DNA of 64,000 nt from UBA6136 sp044350805 (lineage in GTDB: Bacteria; Pseudomonadota; Gammaproteobacteria; Methylococcales; Methylococcaceae), in contig JBILGU010000012.1 of NCBI GenBank assembly GCA_044350805.1, positions 1-64,000 on the forward strand. Direction: 5' to 3'. How positions within the stretch are numbered: position 1 is the stretch's first letter; the number at the start of each line of letters is the position of its first letter. Shown one piece after another: positions 53,139-61,522 of this stretch. The notes below the pieces were generated by a model. The model saw only the letters and a list, made by a program, of their open reading frames with translations, did not search any database and had not been told where the DNA came from. The translations under genes were made by a program, and so were the position numbers.

Positions 53139-53214
53139 TGGCGTCCCCAAGGGGATTCGAACCCCTGTCGTCGCCGTGAAAGGGCGATGTCCTAGGCCTC
53201 TAGACGATGGGGAC
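53139..53214 (-). tRNA. tRNA-Glu(UUC)
   Basis: Acceptor strand GTCCCCA pairs with TGGGGAC, anticodon loop CTTTCAC (TTC), T loop GTTCGAATC, 3' CCA encoded. It is cotranscribed with tRNA-Ala, which is 21 bp upstream. Confidence 0.95.
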
Positions 53215-53235
53215 AAAACACATTTTCGTCGAGCT

Positions 53236-53311
<76 letters not shown>

Positions 53312-53328
53312 TCGACGTCAAGCCATAA

Positions 53329-53357
53329 ATTATAGGTCGGATCTTTGGGTGTGTCTA
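53329..53357 (-). promoter_or_regulatory. tRNA-Ala/Glu promoter
   Basis: On the minus strand TAGACA (53352-53357), a 17-bp spacer and perfect TATAAT (53329-53334). It predicts a start about 10 bases before tRNA-Ala. One mismatch in the -35. Confidence 0.75.
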
Positions 53358-53395
53358 GATCTCGCCCACATATTTTTGAGACGCTCCAAGATTGA

Positions 53396-54790
53396 TCAAC
53401 CAATCCACGCGATCGCCGACTTAATCCGCTCTAGCGTTTTTTCCTTGCCCAGAATTTCGATTGTGAGGTCAATGGGAGGGGAAACGGTCGTTCCACTCAC
53501 CGCCACACGAAGCGGTTGAGCGACAGCACCCATCTTTTGACCCAGGGCTTCGGCGGTAGCCGAAATCAAATCATGAAGACTCTCCCGACGCCATGGTGAG
53601 AGTGCTGTGAGATTCTCTTCCAGAAGCCTCAGCCCCCCTAGCGATGCCTCCGTCAGATGTTTTGAAGCTGCCTTGTCGTCATAGCCTTCAAAATCCCTGA
53701 AGAAAAACAGACTTGCCTGCGCCATCTCAACTAACGTTTTGTTTCGTTCTCGCTGGGCCTTCACTACCTCGATCAAATCCGGTCCGACCGAAGGATCGAC
53801 CCCCAGCTGACCCAGATGCCAGCGTAAATGATGGGCCACATGCCCAGGATCACTGTGCATCAAGTAATGATGATTCAACCAAAGCAGCTTCTCTGTATTG
53901 AATGTGGAGGCTGAGTGATTGATATCGGGAATATCAAACGCATTGACCATTTCATCGATCGAGAAGATCTCTTGGTCACCATGAGACCATCCAAGCCTCA
54001 CCAGATAATTGAGTAGCGCTTCAGGGAGGTAACCATCATCACGATATTGAAGAACACTGACGGCACCGTGGCGCTTTGAAAGACGCGCACCATCCGATCC
54101 TAGGATCATAGGAACATGGGCATATTCCGGTAGCTTGGCCCCTAAGGCCTTCAGAATATTGATCTGTCGGGGCGTATTGTTGACATGATCGTCCCCCCGA
54201 ATGACATGGGTGATGTTCATATCAAGATCATCGACAACTACGGTGAAGTTATAGGTCGGTGAGCCATCAGAACGAGCGATGATGAGGTCATCCAGTTCTG
54301 TATTACGAACCACAATTTTCCCTTTAACCAGATCATTGATGACTACCTCACCATCATCCGGGTTGAGGAATCTGACCACAGGGTTCAGACCTTGGGGAAT
54401 TGCTTGCCGCTGCCGGCAGCGGCCGTCATAGCGCGGTTTTTCCTTGCGTGCCATTTGTTCAGCACGCATGTCATCGAGCTCTTCGCGACTACAGTAGCAG
54501 TGGTAGGCCTTCCCTTCATCAAGAAGTTGCTGAATTAACGCCTTGTAACGATCGAAACGGTGCGTCTGGAAGAAGGGTCCCTCATCATAGCCCAGCCCCA
54601 ACCAAGCCATACCCTCGAGAATGGCATTCACTGACTCTTCCGTCGAACGCTCAAGATCCGTATCTTCGATTCGTAAAACGAAGGTGCCCCCATGCTTACG
54701 CGCATAGAGCCAGGAGAAGAGTGCCGTTCGTGCACCCCCTACGTGAAGGTAACCGGTAGGACTTGGAGCAAAACGAGTTCGGATTGTCAT
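53396..54790 (-). CDS. gltX: Glutamate--tRNA ligase
   Basis: 464 residues from the ATG at 54790. RFAPSPTGYLHVGGARTALFSW (split RFAPSPTGYLHVGG / ARTALFSW) is the first class I motif, ARLSKRHGA the KMSKS equivalent, and the C-terminal anticodon domain ends TLERIKSAIAWIG. It charges tRNA-Glu. An upstream extension to 54847 exists but overlaps the terminator. tRNA-Glu lies just downstream in the same direction. Confidence 0.95.
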   Translation of the reverse strand: MTIRTRFAPSPTGYLHVGGARTALFSWLYARKHGGTFVLRIEDTDLERSTEESVNAILEGMAWLGLGYDEGPFFQTHRFDRYKALIQQLLDEGKAYHCYCSREELDDMRAEQMARKEKPRYDGRCRQRQAIPQGLNPVVRFLNPDDGEVVINDLVKGKIVVRNTELDDLIIARSDGSPTYNFTVVVDDLDMNITHVIRGDDHVNNTPRQINILKALGAKLPEYAHVPMILGSDGARLSKRHGAVSVLQYRDDGYLPEALLNYLVRLGWSHGDQEIFSIDEMVNAFDIPDINHSASTFNTEKLLWLNHHYLMHSDPGHVAHHLRWHLGQLGVDPSVGPDLIEVVKAQRERNKTLVEMAQASLFFFRDFEGYDDKAASKHLTEASLGGLRLLEENLTALSPWRRESLHDLISATAEALGQKMGAVAQPLRVAVSGTTVSPPIDLTIEILGKEKTLERIKSAIAWIG

Positions 54791-54801
54791 GGATATTTCT
54801 T

Positions 54802-54830
54802 GGAAAAATAAAGGCGCCCTTCGGGACGCC
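54802..54830 (-). terminator. Terminator upstream of gltX
   Basis: On the minus strand GGCG(T)CCC-GAA-GGGCGCC followed by TTTATTTTT. It would end a transcript coming from the AAA+ gene before gltX. The 245 bp between it and that gene (54831-55075) hold no gene or motif I can support. Confidence 0.7.
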
Positions 54831-55075
54831 AAACGTCGGGGCATCAAAGCAAGAGCTTTGCCGCTAATTTATAGCTGCCTCATCCCTTGGGCGAAGGATT
54901 CCTTTGCTGTCTCGAAGGACTGGCAAAGCAGTTTTCAACCGACAGCAACCCAAGTCGACGGGCTGACTCGGAATTCGGTCTTGTTTACTCTAGTTCAGGA
55001 TGAGAGAACTTTAGCGCCATCCTACCCCGCCGTAAACCGCTGGAGCCGTGACGAAATCGACCCAACAAGGTCCTA

Positions 55076-56548
55076 TCAAGCCGCTTTTCGGGAAGCGGGG
55101 GTTGCGCGCGTCTGGGACCACTGTCGAAGGTGTTTGATCTGCTCCTCCATGGTCCTCGACAACGGCACCATCCGCGCAGACGTGTAAGTAATGTCTTTTT
55201 CATCAAACAATCGACCCTCCTGAAAGGCATGGATGCGAGCAGCCTTTACCGCCTGTTCGATTTCGGCCCCACTCCAGTCCTTGGTCAGGATGGACAAAAG
55301 GTTCATGTTAAAGGTATCCGGATCTGCACCATACGCCGTGATGTGAATTCGGAAAATTGCCCTTCGTTCCTCGTCTGAGGGTAGGTCGAGGAAGAACAAT
55401 TGGTCGAAACGTCCTTTTCGAATGACCTCGGCAGGCAACCGTTCGATGCGGTTAGCGGTTGCTACCACAAAAACCTGCGGTGGCTTTTCTTGGAGCCAGG
55501 TCAGGAAGGTCGAAAAGATACTGTTGTTCCCGCCGGACGAATTGCCGTCATAACCGAAGCTATTCTCCATTTCATCGATCCAAAGGACCAATGGCGAGAT
55601 ATTTTCTGCGGTTCGTAGTGCGTGATCAAATGCAAACTCCGGCGTGCCATAGGCTCCTGACATGACCAGGTTCATGTCCAGACGGACCAAGGGCAAATTC
55701 CACGCACCGGCAATGACTTTTGCGGCCAGACTTTTGCCGCAGCCGCTAATTCCCATAAAAAGGATCCCTGCGGGCATCGGGACCCCTTCCTGAAATGACT
55801 GCCGGCTGAAGAGGCTTTTACGACTGAGCACCCACTCCTTCAGATTTTCAAGCCCGCCGACATCTTCAACACGAAGATTCTTCGGCATGAACTGAAGGCA
55901 ACCCTCCTTCTGGAGTGATGCAGTTTTATTGGCATACACATCTTCAAGAATGGAGAGAAGCTCAAATCGATTCTCTGTGTTCCAACCAAAGAAGAGATGA
56001 GTAATTTCCTCAAGGCCGAGTCCTTTCATTGCAGTGACGGCCTGAAGGATCCAATTTTCATCCACTTCGCTCAGGCGCTTGTAACGGACCAGAAGCTCGT
56101 TTAGATGAGTCTCGATTTCCTTGGCATCCGGCATACCCAGATCGACAAACCAGGCCTGTCCCCGAAGCTCCTCCGGAAGCAGAAAACCAGGGTGACTCAG
56201 AAAAACAAAGCGCTCTGTCCCCAAAAGGCATTCATAAAGGTCTCGCAAAGCGCGAACCAAAACCGGATTTGCATCAAAGAGGGAGGGCATGTCCTTAAGC
56301 ACGTAAAGGGCATCCTCCTTTGAGGCTCTGATATGGCGGATCACTGCCAAAGGATCTGCGAGGGACACATCACCATCGAGCCCTTCACTGCATGTCCAGA
56401 TACGCACAGCACGGGCATCGCCATAGTGAGCTTTGGATAGCGCCTCCAACTGCTTAACCAAGCGTCGTTCTTCCCTGCTTTTGACATAGGACAACGGATA
56501 ACGATTGGTGAGCCCCAGAGCAAGTCGCGGATTGAAAAAATCAGTCAT
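55076..56548 (-). CDS. Ycf46-like AAA+ ATPase
   Basis: 490 residues from the ATG at 56548. The N-terminal half (YPLSYVKSREERRLVKQLEAL ... VRIWTCSEG, split) is the poorly described domain seen in Ycf46 proteins. The AAA+ module has Walker A GISGCGKSLAAKV (near residue 255), Walker B PLVLWIDEMENSF, sensor 1 region VVATANRIERLP and the arginine finger RKGRFD. Ycf46 homologues are linked to CO2 uptake or photosynthesis in cyanobacteria, but in proteobacteria the role is unknown. It is divergent from uvrC. Confidence 0.82.
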   Translation of the reverse strand: MTDFFNPRLALGLTNRYPLSYVKSREERRLVKQLEALSKAHYGDARAVRIWTCSEGLDGDVSLADPLAVIRHIRASKEDALYVLKDMPSLFDANPVLVRALRDLYECLLGTERFVFLSHPGFLLPEELRGQAWFVDLGMPDAKEIETHLNELLVRYKRLSEVDENWILQAVTAMKGLGLEEITHLFFGWNTENRFELLSILEDVYANKTASLQKEGCLQFMPKNLRVEDVGGLENLKEWVLSRKSLFSRQSFQEGVPMPAGILFMGISGCGKSLAAKVIAGAWNLPLVRLDMNLVMSGAYGTPEFAFDHALRTAENISPLVLWIDEMENSFGYDGNSSGGNNSIFSTFLTWLQEKPPQVFVVATANRIERLPAEVIRKGRFDQLFFLDLPSDEERRAIFRIHITAYGADPDTFNMNLLSILTKDWSGAEIEQAVKAARIHAFQEGRLFDEKDITYTSARMVPLSRTMEEQIKHLRQWSQTRATPASRKAA

Positions 56549-56647
56549 GGGTGAGATGCCTTCTGGCGTTGAAGCTTGTATATATAGCAAGTAAGTGAGC
56601 CATTATAAGTCTCGTTGGCTGATGCAAGTGAACTAAGCGCCATCCCC

Positions 56648-58483
56648 ATGACATCGATCGATGCTTTAGAACCTTTCGATCTCAAGAGTTTCCTGGACAC
56701 ATTGACCCAGCGCCCAGGGGTTTACCGCATGTTGGACCATCGCGGGGAGGTGATCTATGTCGGGAAAGCGAAAAACCTCAAAAAAAGAGTGGGCAGCTAT
56801 TTCCAATCAAGAGAGTCATCACCCAAACAACAGGCAATGGTGGCCCGGATTCATTCCATTGATGTTCGAGTCACGCACAGTGAAGCTGAAGCCCTTCTCC
56901 TCGAGAGTCAGCTCATCAAAAGGTACCGGCCTCGTTACAACATTACCCTTAGAGATGACAAGAGCTACCCTGCAATTTATGTCTCGACGCATCAGACTTT
57001 CCCTCGACTCAGTTTTCATCGAGGCGCTAAGCAACGCCAGGGCCGATACTTTGGGCCCTACCCTAGCGCAAATGCTGTAAGGGAAAGCCTAAAACTTCTC
57101 CAAAAGGTCTTTCCCGTCAGACAATGTCGTGACTCCTTTTTTGAAAATCGCTCCAGACCTTGTCTTGAATATCAGATAGAACGCTGCACGGCGCCCTGTG
57201 TGGGCCTGATCAGCCCGGCGGATTACGCTGTGGATGTCAAAGATACGCTCATGTTTCTGGAGGGTGATGGCAGCCATCTTATCGACGCCTTGGCAAAACG
57301 CATGGAAAAGGCCTCCTCTGAACTCGAATTTGAGAGAGCGGCTCGTTACCGAGATCAGATCGCAACGCTTAGAACCGTGCTTGAAAAGCAGTCAGTTCAC
57401 GGGGAGCAGGGGGATCTTGACATTATCGCCTGTACCACTGAGGGACTCACAGCATGCGTGCAGATGACTTTCATCCGTCATGGCCAGCAAATTGGTGATC
57501 GCAATTATTTCCCCGTAATTCATGAAGTCACAGAACTTGGAGCGATTCTTCAAACGTTCATTGCTCAATACTACGTTGGGAAACCTGTTCCCAAAGAAAT
57601 CCTGGTCAATTTTCCACCCGATGAGACCCACCTCATCGAGGAAGCACTGTCAAAACAGGCTGGACACACAATCCGTATCGTCAGTAATCCAAGGGGTGAG
57701 CGCGCCCGAAGAGTGCAATTGGCACTGACCAATGCTGAAAATGCGCTATCAACCCGCCTATCCAGCCGTCAGTCGCTTTTCGAACGCTACTTGGATCTTG
57801 GTGAGTCCTTGCATCTTTCAACCACTCCGCGGCGACTTGAATGTTTTGACATCAGTCACACTCAAGGAGAGCTGACGGTTGCATCGTGCGTGGTATTCGA
57901 CCATCAGGGTCCACTTAAATCGGCTTACAGGCGATTCAACATCGAGGGGATTCAAGGCGGTGATGACTATGCCGCACTCAAACAAGCCGTCACGCGCCGT
58001 TACCAACGAATTCGAGCGGGCGAATTCGAATCTCCCGACATTCTTTTCATTGATGGCGGACGTGGCCAGGTCAGTGTGGTTAGAGAATCTCTAGTAGCAC
58101 TGGGAATGAGTGATGTCCAAATTATTGGAATCGCCAAGGGCCCTGATCGTAAGCCAGGCCAGGAGGTGCTAATTTCAGGAGAATCCGGCCACACATTCAT
58201 GCTACCCTCTCACTCCCCGGCCCTATTGCTGATCCAGCAGATCCGAGATGAGGCGCACCGCTTTGCCATTACAGGGCATCGACAAAGGAGAGCAAAAGCA
58301 AGGACACAGTCTTCGCTTGACGGTATCTCAGGTCTTGGCCCAAAGCGCCGACAACAACTCCTTCGGCAATTTGGTGGCTTCAAGGAACTTGAGCGTGCCA
58401 GCATTGAGGCAATAGCCCAGGTCGATGGAATAAGCCAACAATTGGCGGAACGAATTTACGAGCACTTCCATGATCAAGAGTGA
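56648..58483 (+). CDS. uvrC: UvrABC system protein C
   Basis: About 611 residues from the ATG at 56648; a TTG at 56615 opens the frame earlier. The GIY-YIG nuclease begins RPGVYRMLDHRGEVIYVGKAKNLKKRV, then the UvrB-binding UVR motif (LIDALAKRMEKASSELEFE), RNase H-like domain with ECFDISHTQGE and FIDGGRGQV, and two C-terminal helix-hairpin-helix motifs (ISGLGPKRRQQLL). It makes both cuts in nucleotide excision repair. pgsA follows on the same strand. Confidence 0.96.
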   Translation: MTSIDALEPFDLKSFLDTLTQRPGVYRMLDHRGEVIYVGKAKNLKKRVGSYFQSRESSPKQQAMVARIHSIDVRVTHSEAEALLLESQLIKRYRPRYNITLRDDKSYPAIYVSTHQTFPRLSFHRGAKQRQGRYFGPYPSANAVRESLKLLQKVFPVRQCRDSFFENRSRPCLEYQIERCTAPCVGLISPADYAVDVKDTLMFLEGDGSHLIDALAKRMEKASSELEFERAARYRDQIATLRTVLEKQSVHGEQGDLDIIACTTEGLTACVQMTFIRHGQQIGDRNYFPVIHEVTELGAILQTFIAQYYVGKPVPKEILVNFPPDETHLIEEALSKQAGHTIRIVSNPRGERARRVQLALTNAENALSTRLSSRQSLFERYLDLGESLHLSTTPRRLECFDISHTQGELTVASCVVFDHQGPLKSAYRRFNIEGIQGGDDYAALKQAVTRRYQRIRAGEFESPDILFIDGGRGQVSVVRESLVALGMSDVQIIGIAKGPDRKPGQEVLISGESGHTFMLPSHSPALLLIQQIRDEAHRFAITGHRQRRAKARTQSSLDGISGLGPKRRQQLLRQFGGFKELERASIEAIAQVDGISQQLAERIYEHFHDQE

Positions 58484-58549
58484 TAGCGTGAAAGCTCTAG
58501 CCAAACATTCGGTCCCTTGGGATCAGCAAAGACCGTAAACTGACTTGAG

Positions 58550-59110
58550 ATGAAGCTCAACATTCCTACTTACCTGACTTTTCTCAGGATATTACTCATT
58601 CCTGTGTTAGTCGGTGTTTTTTATCTTCCTTGGCCTAGCGCACACCTGCTGTGCGGCCTGATTTTCGTCATAGCGGGCGTGACCGATTGGTTAGATGGCT
58701 ATCTGGCAAGAAGGCTCAGCATGGCCACCCGATTTGGTGCCTTTCTAGACCCAGTGGCTGACAAGCTGATGGTTGCGGTGACCTTGGTACTCATCGTTCA
58801 AGCCGATCCAAGCCCACTTGTAGCAACGGCATCCGCCATCATCATTGGGCGCGAGATTACCATCGCATCGTTACGTGAATGGATGGCTGAAATCGGTGAG
58901 AGAAAAAAAGTCGCCGTATCTGAGCTTGGGAAGTGGAAAACCACCGTTCAGATGCTCTCCATCACCATGCTTTTATTCGGGCTCGACATCTACCAAGATC
59001 AATTACGTCCAACAGGCCAGCTTTTGTTACTTCTTGCGGCCGCCCTAACACTCTGGTCCATGATCATTTACCTGAGGGCCGCAGTACCCACTTTTTCACG
59101 GGAAGATTAA
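58550..59110 (+). CDS. pgsA: CDP-diacylglycerol--glycerol-3-phosphate 3-phosphatidyltransferase
   Basis: 186 residues. The CDP-alcohol transferase motif DWLDGYLARRLSMATRFGAFLDPVADK (split as DWLDGYLARR and FGAFLDPVADK) is complete, with five to six membrane helices. It makes phosphatidylglycerol phosphate. The order uvrC-pgsA-tRNA-Gly-tRNA-Cys is that of E. coli and relatives. Confidence 0.94.
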   Translation: MKLNIPTYLTFLRILLIPVLVGVFYLPWPSAHLLCGLIFVIAGVTDWLDGYLARRLSMATRFGAFLDPVADKLMVAVTLVLIVQADPSPLVATASAIIIGREITIASLREWMAEIGERKKVAVSELGKWKTTVQMLSITMLLFGLDIYQDQLRPTGQLLLLLAAALTLWSMIIYLRAAVPTFSRED

Positions 59111-59143
59111 CAGGCTGAACTGTCGTGAAGATCCGTCGTTCTG

Positions 59144-59172
59144 TTGACAACCAAGGGCCGGCGATTTAAAAT
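59144..59172 (+). promoter_or_regulatory. tRNA-Gly/tRNA-Cys promoter
   Basis: Perfect TTGACA (59144-59149), 17-bp spacer, TAAAAT (59167-59172). It predicts a transcript start about 10 bases ahead of tRNA-Gly. Confidence 0.8.
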
Positions 59173-59189
59173 TTCCAAATCAAATCGAT

Positions 59190-59265
<76 letters not shown>

Positions 59266-59361
59266 AATTCTCATACCGCTCTTCAGCGGTTTCGGTCAAG
59301 TCCGAATCTCGAATGTGAACTGGGATAGTCCTTATCCAGCGTTAAGGTTCACTGACTCATT

Positions 59362-59435
59362 GGCGCGTTAGCAAAGCGGTTATGCAGTGGATTGCAAATC
59401 CATCTAGGGCGGTTCGACTCCGCCACGCGCCTCCA
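59362..59435 (+). tRNA. tRNA-Cys(GCA)
   Basis: Acceptor GGCGCGT with ACGCGCC, anticodon loop TTGCAAA (GCA), T loop GTTCGACTC, encoded CCA. The expected tRNA-Leu that follows in enterics is not found in the next 450 bp. Confidence 0.94.
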
Positions 59436-59891
59436 TAACTCTTTGATTTAGCGCGGGTTTGCCTCTTCGGTTTTCAGTCCGTTGTATACGCGACGGCTAA
59501 CAGACCAAGAGAGAGCAAAATGAACGCTCTAAACCAGTGCGTTGAATAAGGAAAGCAATCAGATGTTGCCGCATCGGTTGGTACTTAATCAGCTACACCA
59601 AGTGTAGCCGCCCCCAACATGAGCCAAGAGCAGATGGCCACCTTGTTCGCTAGGTTTTTGGCGCAGATGGCACAACAGCAACCAACCCCCCACCTCCCCC
59701 GCCACCAGAACTTTCAGCGGTTAGTCTCAAGCATCCCGGTTTTTTCAGGACACAAGACCCCCACAACCTCCTAAAGTCATTTGTAAACTGTCTGTGCTCT
59801 TTTAGGATCAGCCCCATATCCATGTTGGGATGGAGAATATTTGTCCACCTGCATGCAATGACAGCATTGCCGACAAGGAGGAGCATCCTCC
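59436..59891. other. 456-bp gap with a short hairpin, no gene supported
   Basis: A perfect hairpin GCTACAC-CAA-GTGTAGC lies at 59592-59608. A 51-codon frame (59619-59774) starts MSQEQMATLFARFLAQMAQQ but has no ribosome site and becomes proline-rich low-complexity. The region precedes an antitoxin-like gene and an IS, and looks like an accessory insertion point. No terminator for the tRNA transcript was found. Confidence 0.4.
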
Positions 59892-60086
59892 ATGGCTACC
59901 CTGACCATACGAAAGGTCGATGAAGACCTGAAGGCCACTCTTCGATTCCGTGCAGCCATACATGGCCAGTCCATGGAGGAGGAGCTGCGATCTATTTTGC
60001 GTCAGGCTCTGCTTCAACCTCCAAAAGAGGGGGGGTTGGGGAAGCGTCTGGCGAAACGCTTTGAATCTGTTGGGCAAGATCACTAG
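59892..60086 (+). CDS. FitA-like ribbon-helix-helix antitoxin, orphan
   Basis: 64 residues with a strong AGGAGGAG ribosome site. The N-terminal strand MATLTIRKVDEDLKATLRFR and helix-turn (HGQSMEEELRSILRQAL) match FitA/StbC-type Arc-fold antitoxins. A PIN-domain toxin gene usually overlaps the antitoxin end. Here the frame stops in the CTAG that borders the IS, and no PIN protein follows on either side of the element. At 64 residues it is shorter than the usual 75-85, so the C-terminal toxin-binding tail may be lost. Confidence 0.75.
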   Translation: MATLTIRKVDEDLKATLRFRAAIHGQSMEEELRSILRQALLQPPKEGGLGKRLAKRFESVGQDH

Positions 60087-60097
60087 TGTCCGGTTAA
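60087..60097 (+). repeat. IS left inverted repeat
   Basis: TGTCCGGTTAA, exact reverse complement of 61375-61385. Confidence 0.85.
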
Positions 60098-60207
60098 CCG
60101 GCGGTTGAAAAGTCTGTATCCCATGAGCTGCAGGGCCTCCAGAGTAAAAATAGTTGGTGTCGATTTGAATTTTCCGCAAGCTTCCCACTTTTGCCAGGAA
60201 GCTGACC

Positions 60208-61389
60208 ATGAACTCTGGAAAGACACTCTTCGCACAGTTGATGGCGTACCTTCCATGGACCACGTTTTCAAGAATCGTCACCAAATATCGAGGCAATCAC
60301 CGCGTTCGGGTATTTCCCTGCACCGAGCATTACCGTGTGATGGCCTTTGCTCAACTGACATACCGGGAAAGCCTCAGAGACATCGAAGCCAGTCTATCGG
60401 CGCACTCCCACAACCTTTATCACATGGGTTTCCGCGAAACCGTTCGGCGATCAACTCTGGCCGATGCCAACGAGAATCGCGATTGGCGCATTTATGCCGA
60501 ATTCGCACAACGGCTCATCACTCAGGCTCGGAAGCTCTATTCCACCGAGAGCCTTGGTCTCGATCTCAGCAACACCGTCTACGCGCTGGACTCGACGACC
60601 ATCGACCTTTGCATGTCGCTCTTCCCATGGGCGTCTTTCCGGTCGACCAAGTCAGCTGTCAAAATGCACACTTTGCTGGACCTCAGGGGCAATATCCCCA
60701 GTTTCATCCATATCTCCAACGGCAAGCTCCACGACGTTCATGCACTGGATTTCCTATTGCCAGAGCCTGGAGCGATCTATGTGATGGATCGTGGATACGT
60801 CGATTTTTCACGTCTCCACAACCTACACCGCGCCGGAAGCTTCTTCGTGACCCGCGCAAAATCGAATCTGGACGCCCATCGGGTCTATTCTCGGCCGGTG
60901 GACCGCTCCACCGGTCTGATCTGCGATCAAACCATCGCCTTGGATGGATACAACACCTCCAAGGACTATCCGGATCACCTCAGAAGGATCCGATTCAGGG
61001 ATCCAGAAACCGACAAATCCTTGGTGTTCCTAAGCAATCAGTTCGATCTGGATCCGGCAACAATCTGCTCGCTGTATCAGAGCCGTTGGCAGGTGGAGCT
61101 GTTCTTCAAATGGATCAAGCAACACCTTCGCATCAAACAGTTCTATGGGACCTCAGAGAACGCGGTGAAGACCCAGATCTGGATTGCCGTCTCGGTTTAT
61201 GTGTTGGTCGCGATCATGAAAAAACAGCTCCAACTCGAGGCCTCGCTCTACACTTTGCTACAGATCCTTTCCGTCACTTTGTTCGAGAAAATCCCTTTAA
61301 ATCAGGCCTTGGCGGTCACAGAAAACAAAAAGGAGGCGCCCGTGCAGCCTAACCAATTGGATTTGTTCACTTTATTAACCGGACACTAG
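60208..61389 (+). CDS. IS4-family DDE transposase
   Basis: 393 residues with AGGAAG upstream of the ATG. The N-terminal domain resembles DUF4372 of IS4-family enzymes (YLPWTTFSRIVTKYRG, ALSAHSHNLYHMGF-like). The catalytic triad is D128 in ALDSTTID, D194 in VMDRGYVD and E297 in WQVELFFKWIKQHL, the YREK-type E region of IS4. The reading frame passes through the right inverted repeat and its TAG stop lies in the flanking CTAG, so the host target supplies the stop codon. Confidence 0.93.
   Translation: MNSGKTLFAQLMAYLPWTTFSRIVTKYRGNHRVRVFPCTEHYRVMAFAQLTYRESLRDIEASLSAHSHNLYHMGFRETVRRSTLADANENRDWRIYAEFAQRLITQARKLYSTESLGLDLSNTVYALDSTTIDLCMSLFPWASFRSTKSAVKMHTLLDLRGNIPSFIHISNGKLHDVHALDFLLPEPGAIYVMDRGYVDFSRLHNLHRAGSFFVTRAKSNLDAHRVYSRPVDRSTGLICDQTIALDGYNTSKDYPDHLRRIRFRDPETDKSLVFLSNQFDLDPATICSLYQSRWQVELFFKWIKQHLRIKQFYGTSENAVKTQIWIAVSVYVLVAIMKKQLQLEASLYTLLQILSVTLFEKIPLNQALAVTENKKEAPVQPNQLDLFTLLTGH
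61375..61385 (+). repeat. IS right inverted repeat
   Basis: TTAACCGGACA, exact reverse complement of 60087-60097, followed by the CTAG duplicate. Confidence 0.85.
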
Positions 61390-61522
61390 TGAAGTACGAT
61401 CGCAAATAGATCTTAAGTCTGAGACTCGTACCAATGAAGCTCTATTGACGTCGAGCCCGTAACTCGACTGTAACAATTGAGGGGTATTTTCAGGAAGTTC
61501 AAAAACTTAAACAGGAAATTCG

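Larger units (their letters stand above)
60087..61385 (+). mobile_element. Complete IS4-family insertion sequence, 1299 bp
   Basis: Left end TGTCCGGTTAA and right end TTAACCGGACA are perfect 11-bp inverted repeats. CTAG flanks both sides (60083-60086 and 61386-61389) and is best read as a 4-bp target duplication. A single transposase frame fills the element. The left end contains a further palindrome CCGGTTAACCGG. The element looks intact and recent. Confidence 0.85.

Noticed and set aside
54789..55187. 132-codon plus-strand frame between gltX and the AAA+ gene
   Set aside because: Antisense to the end of the AAA+ gene and across a terminator; no coding signs.
59619..59774. 51-codon frame starting MSQEQMATLF
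   Set aside because: No ribosome site, ends in proline-rich low complexity, only one open segment; a frameshifted gene fragment was considered but could not be supported.
60105..61352. 415-codon frame overlapping the transposase
   Set aside because: Second frame across the transposase with biased composition; the other frame carries the full DDE triad.
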